This document shows positions 51,306 through 62,120 of a DNA stretch of 64,000 bases, piece after piece; the first letter of the stretch is position 1, and each line of letters starts with the position of its first letter. The translations under genes were made by a program, and so were the position numbers. Under the pieces are notes generated by a model, which searched no databases, was not told the DNA's origin, and saw only the letters and a program-made list of their open reading frames with translations. Source of the DNA: Takakia lepidozioides (taxonomy: Eukaryota; Streptophyta; Takakiopsida; Takakiales; Takakiaceae); the NCBI GenBank assembly GCA_030704615.1, contig CM060731.1, forward strand, positions 75,372,756-75,436,755. Reading direction: 5' to 3'.

Positions 51306-54300
51306 ATGACTAGATTGAAAAGTGGAGATAGAGTGTTTCTATATCTTCGCGGGGGTGCTGAGGCCGTCGCCCTTGGTGATTGTCTAAATGTCTCTGGAGG
51401 TGGGACATGCCATGGTCTCCAGCTTACTTCTGCAACAATAAGTGTGGTAGTAAGCAGCTATTCAAATGCAAAGGAGAAGACCAATTTCCCATACCCTCAC
51501 ATGGGAGCGGACACTATGGGGGAGGCGATTGGAATGCCAGTCTGCTGGGATGTTCAAGATGTCAAGTTGATCCAAGTCGACAATGCTTCTGTATCTGAGA
51601 CTGGAGTGAGAGACTATGAGAGCTCTCAGACGCATGAGGTAGACACAAATGAGGTTGAAGTGGCCGTGGACCATGATGAGGATCTAACTTGCGCTAATCA
51701 GCAATCATTTCCAGAAGATTTTCCCGGAAGAGATAAGTGGAGAGATTTGATGTGCTCTCTTTTTTGAGGTGAATTTGAACATCTGTATGAAGGGAGAATT
51801 CAAGCATCTTTTCTTGAAGAAGTATTCTCGATGAGAAATTGGGAGATGACCATGTTGGTGTTATTTATTACGCGAGTTGTAGAAGGGGATTCTAGAATGC
51901 TCATGTCATAAAGTGATATTTGAATCGGACGAATGAGATCACTCTCAGTGAGGTTCTTGAGCAATATTACCGCTCAAACATTGATACTATGAATGATGAT
52001 GATGAATCCGCTCCGGAATCCAGAAAGGTCCCTACAGACTCTTCACTAGAGTTGCTAGAAACCCCGAGCTGGATAACTTGAGAAAATCCAAACGCTTGTT
52101 GTCCCTTGAATCTGTTAGACAAATCAGTAGTGTGCCATGCTGTAGGCTTAAGTGTTGCCAGATGTTTGATTGGAAAAGAGCACTTGCATTAAGGACAGCT
52201 TTCTGGGCATCAATGTTGATTCTAGGAGAGAGCTTGGGTTGCACATTCCGAGGCGTCTTCATGTTGTTGAGGGCTGCAAAAGAAGAAGCTAAATAACAAT
52301 TGAAGGTGTCGACATTTGCGAGAAAGCTTGGTGGACTATTTTTGGGGTTGGCCGTTCAATGTACATGGAGTATAAAAAGTAGAGCAAAGAAGGTGTTGTT
52401 ACATCCATTCATGGGAATTCGGGGAAAAAAAGGCCACGACCAAACATACTTCAGGCAGAGGGAAACAACATTTCAATTGTCAACGGGAATAGTGATTGTA
52501 TGCCCCCACAAATTGAGGGACATTGGCGATGGGAGGCGAGATACTGTGAGGCTACTACCCGCTGAGTTGAATTGGAAGAAAGTTCGTGTTGAGTGCAATG
52601 AGGTAATTTGTACAGTTTTCCTCTTTCTTAACTACTGTGACCCATTTTCTATTTGTTTGAGTCACTTGACTACCATGCATCAATTAATTATTGTGTTGGC
52701 TCGGTATTTACAGTCACATTGGACCCAGGTTCGAAGTTGTGTATCCCACTCCATCAATTGATTCGCTCTCATTTTGGATGCAGGCCAATAGTATCCTCGG
52801 TCTAGAACCTGTTTCCAGCTCAGCCATAAGCCGGATTCGGAAACGAGTTTTTTCAACATTCAAATGTTGAAGTACGTAAGTCTGGAAGTACTTTTACAAA
52901 ATGCACTGAGTGTGAGATATTGAAGGATCTTATTAAAAAGTCTGTAAATGGAAGTCAATATCAACTTAACCATAAAAAGACTTTAGACAAGCATTTGAAG
53001 CATCAAGAATCTTGTCGAAGACTTTATCACAGTTGGAGAAATGAATCCGCTATGATGGGAAATGAATTCCTCTGTATCATCCATGATAAGATAGATCACC
53101 GGAAGACGGCTCTTCCACGTCTACAAACGACAAACAAGATGATTTCAGGATTAGGTCAGCTTCCAATTTCTTTGACAGGAATGGTAACTCATGGACACGG
53201 AGATGGAGCATATGCTCAGTACTTAGTCGATTTGTGGCCGGGAGACCCAAATTTCACTATTGGTTCTTTAGCAAGAAGTATCCGTCAACTTAAGAAACCT
53301 ACTTGCAAAGAATCAAGGATTATTTTTTATCATCCATTCCAGAATGATTTTTTTGAGCAGCTAATGTGGGGGAAGTCTAGGTGTGTGGATGTGTTGAAGC
53401 CATTACATCCAAAAGCTCAAAAGGGACCGCGACCATTACCTCGAAGATTATATTTGCAGATGGATAATTGTGTGAAGGACAACAAGAATAGGTGGATGTT
53501 GGCATTTCTTTCTTTGCTCACAACAAGAGGTGTGTTTGAAGAGATTCAGTTGGGATTTTTGATGGTTGGTCATACGCACGAAGATATTGATGGATGTTTC
53601 AGCTATCTTTCAAAGAAATTGAAGGAGAACAACACCTATGTGCTCTCAGATCTAATGAAATATTTCATGGTTTCTCAAGAGTTACAGTTCATCCCACAAA
53701 TCATTCAGGAAGTTCCAGACTTCAAGAAGTTTGTAGATGGACATATTATTGATGGAAAAGAGGCTCTCGTCGGAGCGACAGATATGCATGTTTTCTGATT
53801 CTACGTGGATCATTCCTCAAATTGGCTTGTCATGCAATACAAGAAATCTGCGACTGATTGTGACTGGCTTCCAAAACAAGGTTCAGTTAGAATGTGGAAG
53901 ACTCTTGATGATGGATCCCCTTCACTTCCGGTGGGTGAATCCAAGCGTGTTCCCATTACACCAATTTGGGGAGACAAAGAAGACGTTGTGCAGAAGCAAT
54001 CTTCATCAAAACTGGAATTTAAAAGTATATGGATTTTTGGAGAAAAAGAATGAATATTGATGCGCATTATGGAACTATCATGAAAAAATATGATGAATAC
54101 TGGAGCAATATTTTGAAAGAGCTAGATCTGGAGCTCGAGAATACTATAGATAGTCTTTTGGAAGGATTTTGGCCCTCAACAAAATGGCGGGAAAATCACA
54201 TGAGAGATGGATTTAATGTTTGGTCTGACGAATCAAGTGACAGTGAGGCTGAGGAAGTTGTTCCTTATTGTGGGCCAAGATATGATCGTCCAAAAGAAGG

Positions 54301-54331
54301 CTTAAATCTGTACAAAGACATTGAAAAATGA
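51306..54331 (+). pseudogene. DUF7869 transposase-like gene, decayed
   Basis: The N-terminal part (51306-51770) reads KSGDRVFLYLRGGAEAVALG, VSGGGTCHGLQLTSATISVV and ADTMGEAIGMPVCWDVQDV, like the C-terminal domain found in plant En/Spm-type transposon proteins. Next KRLLSLESVRQIS (52090), GIVIVCPHKLRDIGDGRRDT and AELNWKKVRVECNE (52490-52602). An intron runs 52603-52783, followed by TKCTECEILKDLIKKS. The DUF7869 core has PRRLYLQMDNCVKDNKNRWM and FLMVGHTHEDIDGCFSYLS (53435-53610). Conserved Asp and HTHEDID residues suggest a metal-dependent nuclease or DDE-like fold, but this is inference. Breaks: an indel in a T-run near 52855, TGA at 53796-53798, and a frameshift near 54040 before an acidic tail (SDESSDSEAEE). 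Repeats upstream carry the GGACC palindrome. Confidence 0.6.
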
Positions 54332-54444
54332 TTTTTCGTCCTTGTTCGTCCTAAGGATCCTTATACGTATCCGGTTTGGTTGGGAATGGTCTTGTCAAGT
54401 TAAATAAGCACAGTGTGAAAACAGCTAGAATAAAACTAGTTATT

Positions 54445-54580
54445 TGTATTTAACACTTGGATTTAGGTCAAGTGTTAAATCAGGTGTCAAGTTTAGTTTG
54501 ACACCTGGTCCGTCTTATCTTCACGAGAGCGGCAGTCGCGCAGCTCATCTCTCTCGAGTTGAGCCTGCGCGACCAAGCTC
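54445..54580. other. Three consecutive hairpins
   Basis: ATTTAACACTTG / CAAGTGTTAAAT (12-bp arms, about 54448-54480), CAGGTGTCAA / TTGACACCTG (10-bp arms, about 54481-54509) and GTCGCGCAG / CTGCGCGAC (9-bp arms extended by CTCA/TGAG, about 54535-54574). They follow the DUF7869 gene by about 110 bp. They may mark the end of that element or the start of the next; no T-run suggests transcription termination. Confidence 0.55.
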
Positions 54581-54599
54581 CTGCATCGTTTAGGTTTGA

Positions 54600-57050
54600 G
54601 TGTGCTTATGTAGGGGTACAGGTTGTTGTGGGGTGGAGTCCCCATAGCTTGGGGTGCCCCTGGCTCGACTTCTGTTTCAATGAGTGATAGCGATGGATTT
54701 CATATTTCTTGTGTTGGGAGTGTGTGTCCTTTTTAGCTTTGTTTATCACTCGAGAGAGATCAGTTTGCATCTGTGAGTGCAAGATGTGAGCTTAATTAGT
54801 TTTTAGCACTTGTGGATTTTGTGTGTGTTGAAAGCGGTAACACAAAAGTGCATGGGTATTCTCCCTTTATAACGGTCACTGGCTGAGCGGCAGATTGAGA
54901 GCCGAGCATGGTGAAACGATCAGCATTATTGTTGTCTCGCAAGGCTGGGATGCAAGCCTTCATTGTCTTGGTGGTTAGAAGCGGAGGTGCAGCTGGTTAC
55001 GCGAGTAGGTGGACCGTGGTCTTCGACTTCAGCTGCAGAGATAAAAATACCATGCTATAGGTAATTCCTGAGCAGACTGATGGTTTCAGACCTGCACATA
55101 GTGAGCAGCCAAGGTGTTGGACTGGTTGATGGGCTCATGTCTACAAGTCGTCGTGCCAATGGTATATCGGTACTGATGACAAACGATTTGGTGAAGTTGT
55201 TCATGGCATATATCATGGTGTGCAATCAGTAAAGGCCGAGTTGAGAAGTTGGCTGGCTATCGTTGGTTTTCTTGGTCAGCGAGGAGGGACAGGCTGGCAT
55301 GAAGGCAGATTGTGCCGTCGTTGGCTTTCATGTGGAATGGTTACTAGCAATGGGTGGGAAGTCGGTGTGCGACTATAGTCTAGCCACCATGAAGGAGTGG
55401 TTGTGGGCTGGTTGATGTGAGGTTGTCTGGCTGCACATTGCAAGGAAGCAAGCAAATGGATGGACGGGGTCAGGCTAGATTTTCTAGCAAGTGCGTAATT
55501 AAGGTGCTGTCCATCACCTCCCTCGCCCCCGCCTCCTGATCCACCAGGACTTCCTTAAGCTCCTTATTACGGTTAGTCGAGTATGTATGAGTACTGCAGG
55601 TTACTTAACGAGAAAACTGGAATGTAAAGTACTTAGGATCTGCCAAATTCAGCTTTTCAGGTGTTACTCTTGACCGGAGTATCAATGGGCACATGCCTGT
55701 TGTCAGCTAGCCGAAGAGGCCCCTCGAACCCTCTTGAACTCTAAGAAAAGAGTTGGATCTATTACAATCCGTGGGAAAATTGAGTTAGCGTAGGAGCTGA
55801 TCATGAAGCAGGGCAAAGGGGCGATGAAACAGACCAGAATGGAGGCCATTACGAATTCCAACTTCTGATTGAAGATATTCGGATTTTATGGTGGGCTTTC
55901 ATACATTGTCAGGTGCCTGTCATGGCAAATACCCACTAGCATTTTTTGGACGGAAATTCGACAGTCTCGGTTTTAATGAAACAGGTTCGGGCCTATTGGC
56001 AGTCAATTTGAAGGCAGCCCCAATATCAGCAGCAATATGCACGCCTAGGATATGGAGAGCCTGACCCGAGACCTGCAATGCGGCAGCCATACTTCCTACA
56101 CCAACGAGAGTTGTGGCGTGGTTTGGGCAGTGCTAGATTAGCACGATGAATGCACCAAAGAGGGAGCATTGTGGAAGCAGCCGCTTCAAGTGTCATCTCG
56201 GCTTCAGTGCAGATTACCCTGGTTGGGATGAAGCGCGCCCTAAGGGCAGCCACTCTATACTGATCCATTGAGTACAGATCCGGAATGGGAGTTGCCAGTA
56301 TTTATGGAATCAGTAGCCGGTTGGTAGATTTCTAGTAGATTTCTGCTTGGACAATTGAACTCGGATATTGGTTGACAGACAATCTACGGCAGGCTGATGC
56401 GAATGGCATAACAGGAGATGAAGCATTGATCGTTTCAAACTTTCGATCTGCCAGGCTCTTTACATTAACGGACACATTGTCTACCTGCTGCTGAGCTTCA
56501 GCGTGCCATTGTATTCATCGTAATTCCCCAAGACCCGCCCATGTGTGGAGAACTCGAGACGGGCTGTTCAGATGGAAAATCGGGAACCTGCAGGGAACGG
56601 AGGGCACAAGTGTGGATATCACTTATCCGACAGATCAACCCGTAGATAACATGGGAACAGTTTTTAATGGCGAGAACGTTTTGGTGTTAAAAAAAAAAAA
56701 AAAAAAAGCCTTTTTGATCTAATTCGAATGATTTAGAGCCTAATTGGTCATATCTTTGTCATATGGGCTCTGTTTGACTCAGTTTTTGGGGGGATAGCTG
56801 CAGAAAGGGGATATCTACCTATTTAGACCTGGTTTTTGTTTTTAGGACTCTGTTAAAAATCTATGGAATTTTTAGAGTGTGAGTGTGTCATGAAAGATCC
56901 ACAATCCTGTTTCTAGAACCTGTTCTGGTCTACATGAGAGATAAATCTGGGGATGTACTCCTTGTATGGCTGGGGGAAATGAGGACGTAATTGAAGGGCA
57001 GGTCTCATCTCTTAGCCTGTGCACACAAGGGGAGAAGATTTATGTTTCCT
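54600..57050. other. Gene-free stretch before the Gypsy element
   Basis: No homology is recognised on either strand. A long A-run is at 56690-56707. A minus-strand open frame at 56026-56268 (RVAALRARFIPTRVICTEAE) is unsupported. This may contain part or all of the 5' long terminal repeat of the Gypsy element. The other repeat copy would lie beyond the right edge, so its limits cannot be fixed here. Confidence 0.4.
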
Positions 57051-57055
57051 AATGA

Positions 57056-57715
57056 ACTCAGACTGATTTGAGTGGAGAACAGTTAGACGAGTTGATTGCA
57101 TACTGGGAGTCAGGCATTAGCAGTAGACAACAGTCTACTGTAGTTGGCGTTGAGGGCCTCAATAGCGCTTTGGACAGTCAGAACTCTATTGGAGCCAGCA
57201 GTTCTGCAGTTGTAGGTGAAATACCAAAGTGGGTGAAAACTAGGCTTGGAACACAGCCAAAGACAGCCCCGGGGACCAAGGTGTTCAGCCACAAGGCCGT
57301 GGTGTACTGGAGTAGAGGAGCAGGAGCTACACAAGTTTGTGCAATCAGACAGCGTTGCAGCCGGACACGCTCTGCACAAGGCAACCACGAGCGGGGGTTC
57401 ATTAGCGAGGACAAGTTTGTTCTGTTTGAAGGAGATGCAATCATTCGCAATGAGGACACCCGCAACCGTCTCAAAGCTTTCGAGTTGAGAGACTATCAGA
57501 CCCTACCTTTGTTTTCTTTAGTGTTCAGTGAGTGGGAGATAGCAGAGTGTTGCTTTGTCTCTACCTGGCAGAAAGAGGAGGAGGGTTGGTTAGAGCGAGC
57601 TACTGTAGCTTGGGACAAGGTTAGTGGCAGGTTTCTGGACATAGATATACCTCCTACACCTTACCATCAAGCAGAGCGAGGCACTTTGAGAGAAGTCTGG
57701 AAGTTGATAGCATAG
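57056..57715 (+). CDS. Open frame of ~215 codons upstream of gag, unknown
   Basis: The frame is open from 57056 to a TAG at 57713 but contains no ATG; the first plausible start is TTG at 57068. It reads GEQLDELIAYWESGISSRQQ, EIPKWVKTRLGTQPKTAPG, RDYQTLPLFSLVFSEWEIAE, CFVSTWQKEEEGWLERATVA and WDKVSGRFLDIDIPPTPYHQ. I recognise no family. The composition is protein-like (aromatic and charged residues well spread). It could be an exon, an extra protein of the retrotransposon, or a remnant inside the 5' long terminal repeat. It lies on the same strand as gag, about 0.5 kb upstream. Confidence 0.35.
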   Translation, partial: TQTDLSGEQLDELIAYWESGISSRQQSTVVGVEGLNSALDSQNSIGASSSAVVGEIPKWVKTRLGTQPKTAPGTKVFSHKAVVYWSRGAGATQVCAIRQRCSRTRSAQGNHERGFISEDKFVLFEGDAIIRNEDTRNRLKAFELRDYQTLPLFSLVFSEWEIAECCFVSTWQKEEEGWLERATVAWDKVSGRFLDIDIPPTPYHQAERGTLREVWKLIA

Positions 57716-58209
57716 ATCAGGATTAGATCTTGCTTGGGCGGGCTTCTATTCTTCCCCTCCATCTCTGTACTATTTTCATTACCTTGTACTCGTAGTTGCC
57801 AAAGCCTCTCTTGGTGCAGGCCAGTCAGTCCGGGGTTTTGGGCTGGGATATTCTGTAGGATCAGCATTGCAGCTGGATTTTGGTGTGGGGGTGTTGATGT
57901 TTTGATTTCTTGTGTTTGGATCCCCCCCAACACCTGCATGCTTGACTGTGCGCCATGTTGGTTTCGTGTGGGCGCTTGCTTTCATAGGGATTAGGCCGGA
58001 TTTGATCACCGGTCAATCCTAGAGTATGCTGTCGGTGGTGAGGCTGGAGTGATGACCAGCAAGACCACCAGTGTTTCTTCTATGGTGAGGCTGGGTTGAT
58101 GACCAGCCAACCATAGGAGTTCTTGCGGTGGATGCAGGTGCAGGTGCCCTGAGCCATTGGGATATGACCCTTAGACTGCAACAGGTGCCCACCCGTGTCA
58201 CTATTAGAT

Positions 58210-58225
58210 TAGTACTAGAGCCTTA
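58210..58225 (+). other. Possible primer-binding site (initiator tRNA-Met)
   Basis: TAGTACTAGAGC matches 9 of 12 bases of the plant initiator-tRNA-Met site TGGTATCAGAGC, and the three differences are all transitions. It lies just before the gag frame and 9 bp after a GTGTCA that could end the 5' long terminal repeat at 58200. The match is weak. Confidence 0.35.
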
Positions 58226-58228
58226 TAG

Positions 58229-59835
58229 TGTCAAGTGGAGGAGGTGCACATTGTGAGTGTCATTACGGAGTTACCCAAGGGTTTTGAGGGGAGTACGGCT
58301 ACTGGCAGTAACAGTGAGAGTGGGTTCACAAGACGAGGTATTCGGTTCAGACCACCTTCACCGCCACCCTCAATTACTGTAGAGTCAGACACAGACTCGG
58401 AGGCTTCATCAACAGGTGTGCACTTTCATTCGCCATTGTTGTGGGACGACATGGAGGAGATGTATGGAGCTACCAAGGGGCCTCGTAGGTACTCTGGAGC
58501 TGTGGGCACAATCGAGTTGGATGACTTTATCTAGGAGTTCGACAGCTGGTGTGATTTGCAGTAGATGCGCAATCCACAGCTATTCACCCCATTCATGGCG
58601 TGGAAGGGACTGTTCCAACATTTGGAAGGCCCGCCTATGGACGATTACCACGAGTTCAGGCGAGGACATGAAGCAGAGATTGAGGAGTGGAGGATGTATT
58701 GGTCACCTGACTACGTCTCCATTACTCGAGGCACGACGCGACCAGTAGCTGCATCAGTACCAATAGCTCCCACTGCCAGCACTAGTAGTGGAGCAAGTAG
58801 TGCTGGTACTTCTGCAGGTGGTACCAGTTCAAAAGGTGCTACTACTCCTCCTGCCACGACTACAACACATGTGCCTAGATTCAACCCGGTGGTGGAGTTC
58901 TTCCAGGAGTTGCGGAGGAACTACCAAGGTGTACGGACAGAGAAGCTGCGAAGTTTGCAAGACTTCCAGCGCAAACCCAGTGAGAGCCTGCGAGAGGCGT
59001 ACACTCGTATGAGGCGCTTGATAAGTGTGACCCAAGGGGTTACTGAAGCTCAGGCAATCCAGTTTTGGTATGGAATTTTGGACAAGGAGCTCAAGAGAAG
59101 GGTGCGAGATGCAACCCTGTTACAAGCAGCCCAACCCACATTAGCAGATGTGTTTCTGCTGGCTGAGCGGATTGAGCTCAACATGGTGGAGGAGCGAGTT
59201 GTTACAATTGGATTTGGCAAGGACATGCCTGCACGGGGCACAGCTATCAGCCCACAAGCACAAGGGACTGCCCAACAGCGTGGTCAGGGGGGCAAGGTTG
59301 CCCAGCCCAAGTTCTATGGAGCTTATAGGGGACCTCAGGTGCAGAGGCCCATGGCATCTTTTGCAGGCCAACAGCAACCAGGGGTGATATGTTGGACATG
59401 TGGAGGACCCCATGTCAAGAGAGATTGCCCAGAAGTGGCAGAAGGCCGGCACAAGCACAGCCTGCACAGTTGCAGTGTGGGCATTGTGGCAAGTATGGGC
59501 ATGGAGATGTCCAGTGTTATGACTTGCATCCCGAGTTGCGCCCAGGCCAGTTCCAAGGGAACAATGGTGGTCGGGGGCAAGGTGGACCAGCCCAGAGAGG
59601 ACGAGGTGGTCGGGCACGAGGTGCAGGCCAAGGGCAAGCTCAACATGGCCAAGGACGCGGAGGTCAGGGTGTTGACCAAGGCATGGCCAACCGGCTTCAG
59701 CAGCTAGAGCAGAGGCTCGCTGCCATGGCTACAGCTCAGGCGGTACCGGCTCCCAGGCGGGATGGTCCACCTCCTGCTCCGAGGGAGGAGATATGGGAGG
59801 CATGGGATTTATGTGCGGAGCAGCACTACCACTAG
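58229..59835 (+). pseudogene. Ty3/Gypsy Gag with two zinc knuckles
   Basis: Gag binds RNA and forms the virus-like particle. The frame opens at 58229 without an ATG and runs through TAG at 58532 and 58562. The retrotransposon gag domain is at about 58890-59190 (VVEFFQELRRNYQGVRTEKL, DFQRKPSESLREAYTRMRRL, QFWYGILDKELKRRVRD). The first CCHC knuckle is CWTCGGPHVKRDC at 59391-59429. A one-base deletion near 59440 moves the rest to another frame, where the second knuckle is CGHCGKYGHGDVQC (59475-59517). It is followed by a Gly/Gln/Arg-rich tail and LQQLEQRLAAMATAQ, and a stop at 59833. Both TAG codons sit where CAG (Gln) would fit. The 3' end overlaps pol by 43 bases. Confidence 0.8.
59805..59811 (+). 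promoter_or_regulatory. Candidate -1 ribosomal frameshift site GGATTTA
   Basis: The heptamer GGATTTA lies inside the gag-pol overlap with gag codons GAT TTA, which is the phase needed for a -1 slip. After the slip the ribosome reads GGA TTT ATG in the pol frame. GGAUUUA is a known functional -1 site at a retroviral pro-pol junction. A downstream stem is possible (GAGTC...GACTC, 59848-59870) but weak. Confidence 0.5.
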
Positions 59836-61184
59836 AGCAGGTGGAGTCTGCTGCAGCCGTGACTCGAGGAGCAGCACGAGTTCCTGAGCCACAAGGTGCA
59901 GAGGTGGAATTGGATCCACAGCGTGGGGAGGCAAGCCGTCAGGCAAGGCTTCCTCAGTCATTCACATTGGCGGAGACTGTGTCGACGCCATCCATGGCAC
60001 CTAGTTCTCGCCCGACTGTTACCGAGGCGGAGGTTACTATGCCATTGGGGAGAGCTACACGTGTAGCATTGACTCCTGCTGCCAAGGCTAGTGCGGCCGA
60101 TGTGTTATTGGGGGCAGCCACCTCTGTGTGTCAGGCCCCACTGTTCTCGGCAACAATGATTGCGACGTCGGGGGTGAGACCAGCTGCAGTGTTCAGACTA
60201 GCAGCAACACTCTGTGAAAGTGGGGAGGTCACTTCATCTTCTGCGGAGTTAGTGGAAGGTGTAGTGGCAGAGGGATCCTCGGATTTGAGGGTCAAGACTG
60301 CCACGGCTGCGCCATGGCAAGCTGCAGCTGCCAGGTTGACAGAGCTGCCAGCTAGGCCAGCCTTTGAGCGCGCCACGGTGACACCTGGAGTTGTCTTGTT
60401 AGACAACCAGAGAGGCATTTTCACTTTGAGTGGACCGGCAGGCAAGAAGTACCGGCCATTTCGGGTCTTGTTGGACTCGGGAGCTCAGCCACTGATGTTG
60501 GGCAGAGCTGCTATTGCAGGTTTGGGCCTCATGGAGGCGGATATGGAGCCTTGTCCTTTCCAGATACAGACATCTCTGGGAGGATCAGAGCAGGCTCGGG
60601 GCATGACACGGCATCAGTTGGCCATTAGACTGCAGCCGGATCATCCTAGAGATGGCTCAGTGATGCGAGCCAAGGCCATTGTGACAGACGCGGTCTCTTA
60701 CGATGTCCTTGTTGGTGGGGCAGTGTTATACCCCATGGGCTTCACCCTGGACTTTTGGGAGGAGTCAGCATCCTACAGGCCTGGATGGCAGTCAGGCGAT
60801 GGTCGTCGTGCACAGCTCCCTGTGACATTCATTGGGGGTATAGCAGCTGCCCAGCGGGGCAAGATGCCAACACTAGCCGCCTTTACAGCTGCAGTTAGTT
60901 GGCCTGGAGAGTTGCTGGAAGGCAATGCCCATGCAGAAGATGTGCCACCTCCAGCAGAGCAGGATGACATACATGGTATGGCGGAGTTGCCTGCCATGGT
61001 TGCTCACACTCCATTGTGGGATACGAGCAAGGATTTGCAGCAGGTTGCTGATCGACGGGTGCAACAAGCCTGGGTAGAGGCTTTTGTACCGTCAGGAGAG
61101 GAGGAGAATGCGGGTATTGCACCAGGACCACCTCAGTTGTCACCATTGGATACCACACCTATTGTGTGGCAGTATTCGGATAAA

Positions 61185-62120
61185 GACATTTGCCTTCTGG
61201 ACTTGTTTGGCGGGATCAGCACTGGATTGGCTGCTGTGCTACAGGCAGGTGTGCGGGTAAGGCGTTACCTGTATGTGGAGAGGGATGAGACTGCATGACG
61301 CGTCTCACTGCGCCATGTTGCTCAGTTGGTACAGCAGTACCCTGCTTTGTTGCCAGTGTCTGCAGTTCGTGGATACCAACAAGCCTTGCCAGCAGACATT
61401 TCGTTGCTGGGGGCGCCGGATTTGGAGCAGGTTGGCTCCATTGATCTGGTAGTGGCAGGTTGGCCCTGCCAAGGGCATTCATCAGCCGGGCATGGCAATG
61501 GATTGCGAGACTCGAGGACGGGTCTGTTTTTGGAGATGGTGCGGGTTTTGTGCCACTTGCAGCTTTATCAAGCTGTATCTCCAGCATACATCTTGGAGAA
61601 TATGCCACTGATGGGTGATTCTCGGGCCAGGGTGATGGCCAGTGTGCATCAAGTCCGGTCGTGGCTTGGGTCAGCAGTGTTGCTGGATGCAGCTGCAGTG
61701 GGATCACGGGCTCATCGTCCACGGCTTTGGTGGACTAACTTGATGCCACCCGCACTGCTTAAGCGTGCATTTGATGGGGTGCAACGGCCACCACACCTCA
61801 CCGTGGATGGCATTTTGGACACAGGGAGGCAGTCTCAACGTGTGAGACACGATGACCGTTCGCCTTTGGCAGTGGTCAACAGGGTGGGTCAACCACGAGC
61901 AGCATTACCTACACTCCTCAGCTTCCCAGGATCACATGCTTTTCGGGATGGTAAACCTGGCCTCCTGTGGGGTGCTCAGTTGCAGCAGTTAGTGGAGCCT
62001 AATGCTGACGAGCGAGAGCGGGCTATGGGGTTTTCCACTGGGACCACGGCGGTGCCTTCTCTTTCTGAGGCATCACGACGTCAGGTGTTGGGGCAAGCAA
62101 TGGATCTCAATTGCTTGACC
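61185..62120 (+). other. C5-cytosine DNA methyltransferase domain within Pol
   Basis: Motif I (SAM binding) is DLFGGISTGLAAVLQAGVRV at 61200. An acidic residue follows in YVERDE (motif II). Motif IV is VVAGWPCQGHSSAG, with the catalytic Cys codon at 61467-61469. Motif VI is YILENM (Glu at 61596). Motif VIII is HRPRLWWTN near 61715-61740. The target-recognition region is about 61740-62000. Motifs IX/X are ERERAMGFSTGTTA and RRQVLGQAMD near 62010-62110. The order is the standard unpermuted one, unlike plant DRM enzymes, in which it is rearranged. The enzyme would transfer a methyl group from SAM to cytosine C5. One TGA (61296) between motifs II and III interrupts it. About 300 residues is the usual size of a bare catalytic domain; no chromatin-reading domain is attached. 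Confidence 0.85.

Noticed and set aside
57110-57474. Minus-strand open frames opposite the 215-codon frame
   Set aside because: Cys-rich shadow frames without homology.
59141-59679. Minus-strand open frames over gag
   Set aside because: Antisense shadows of the Gag zinc-knuckle region.
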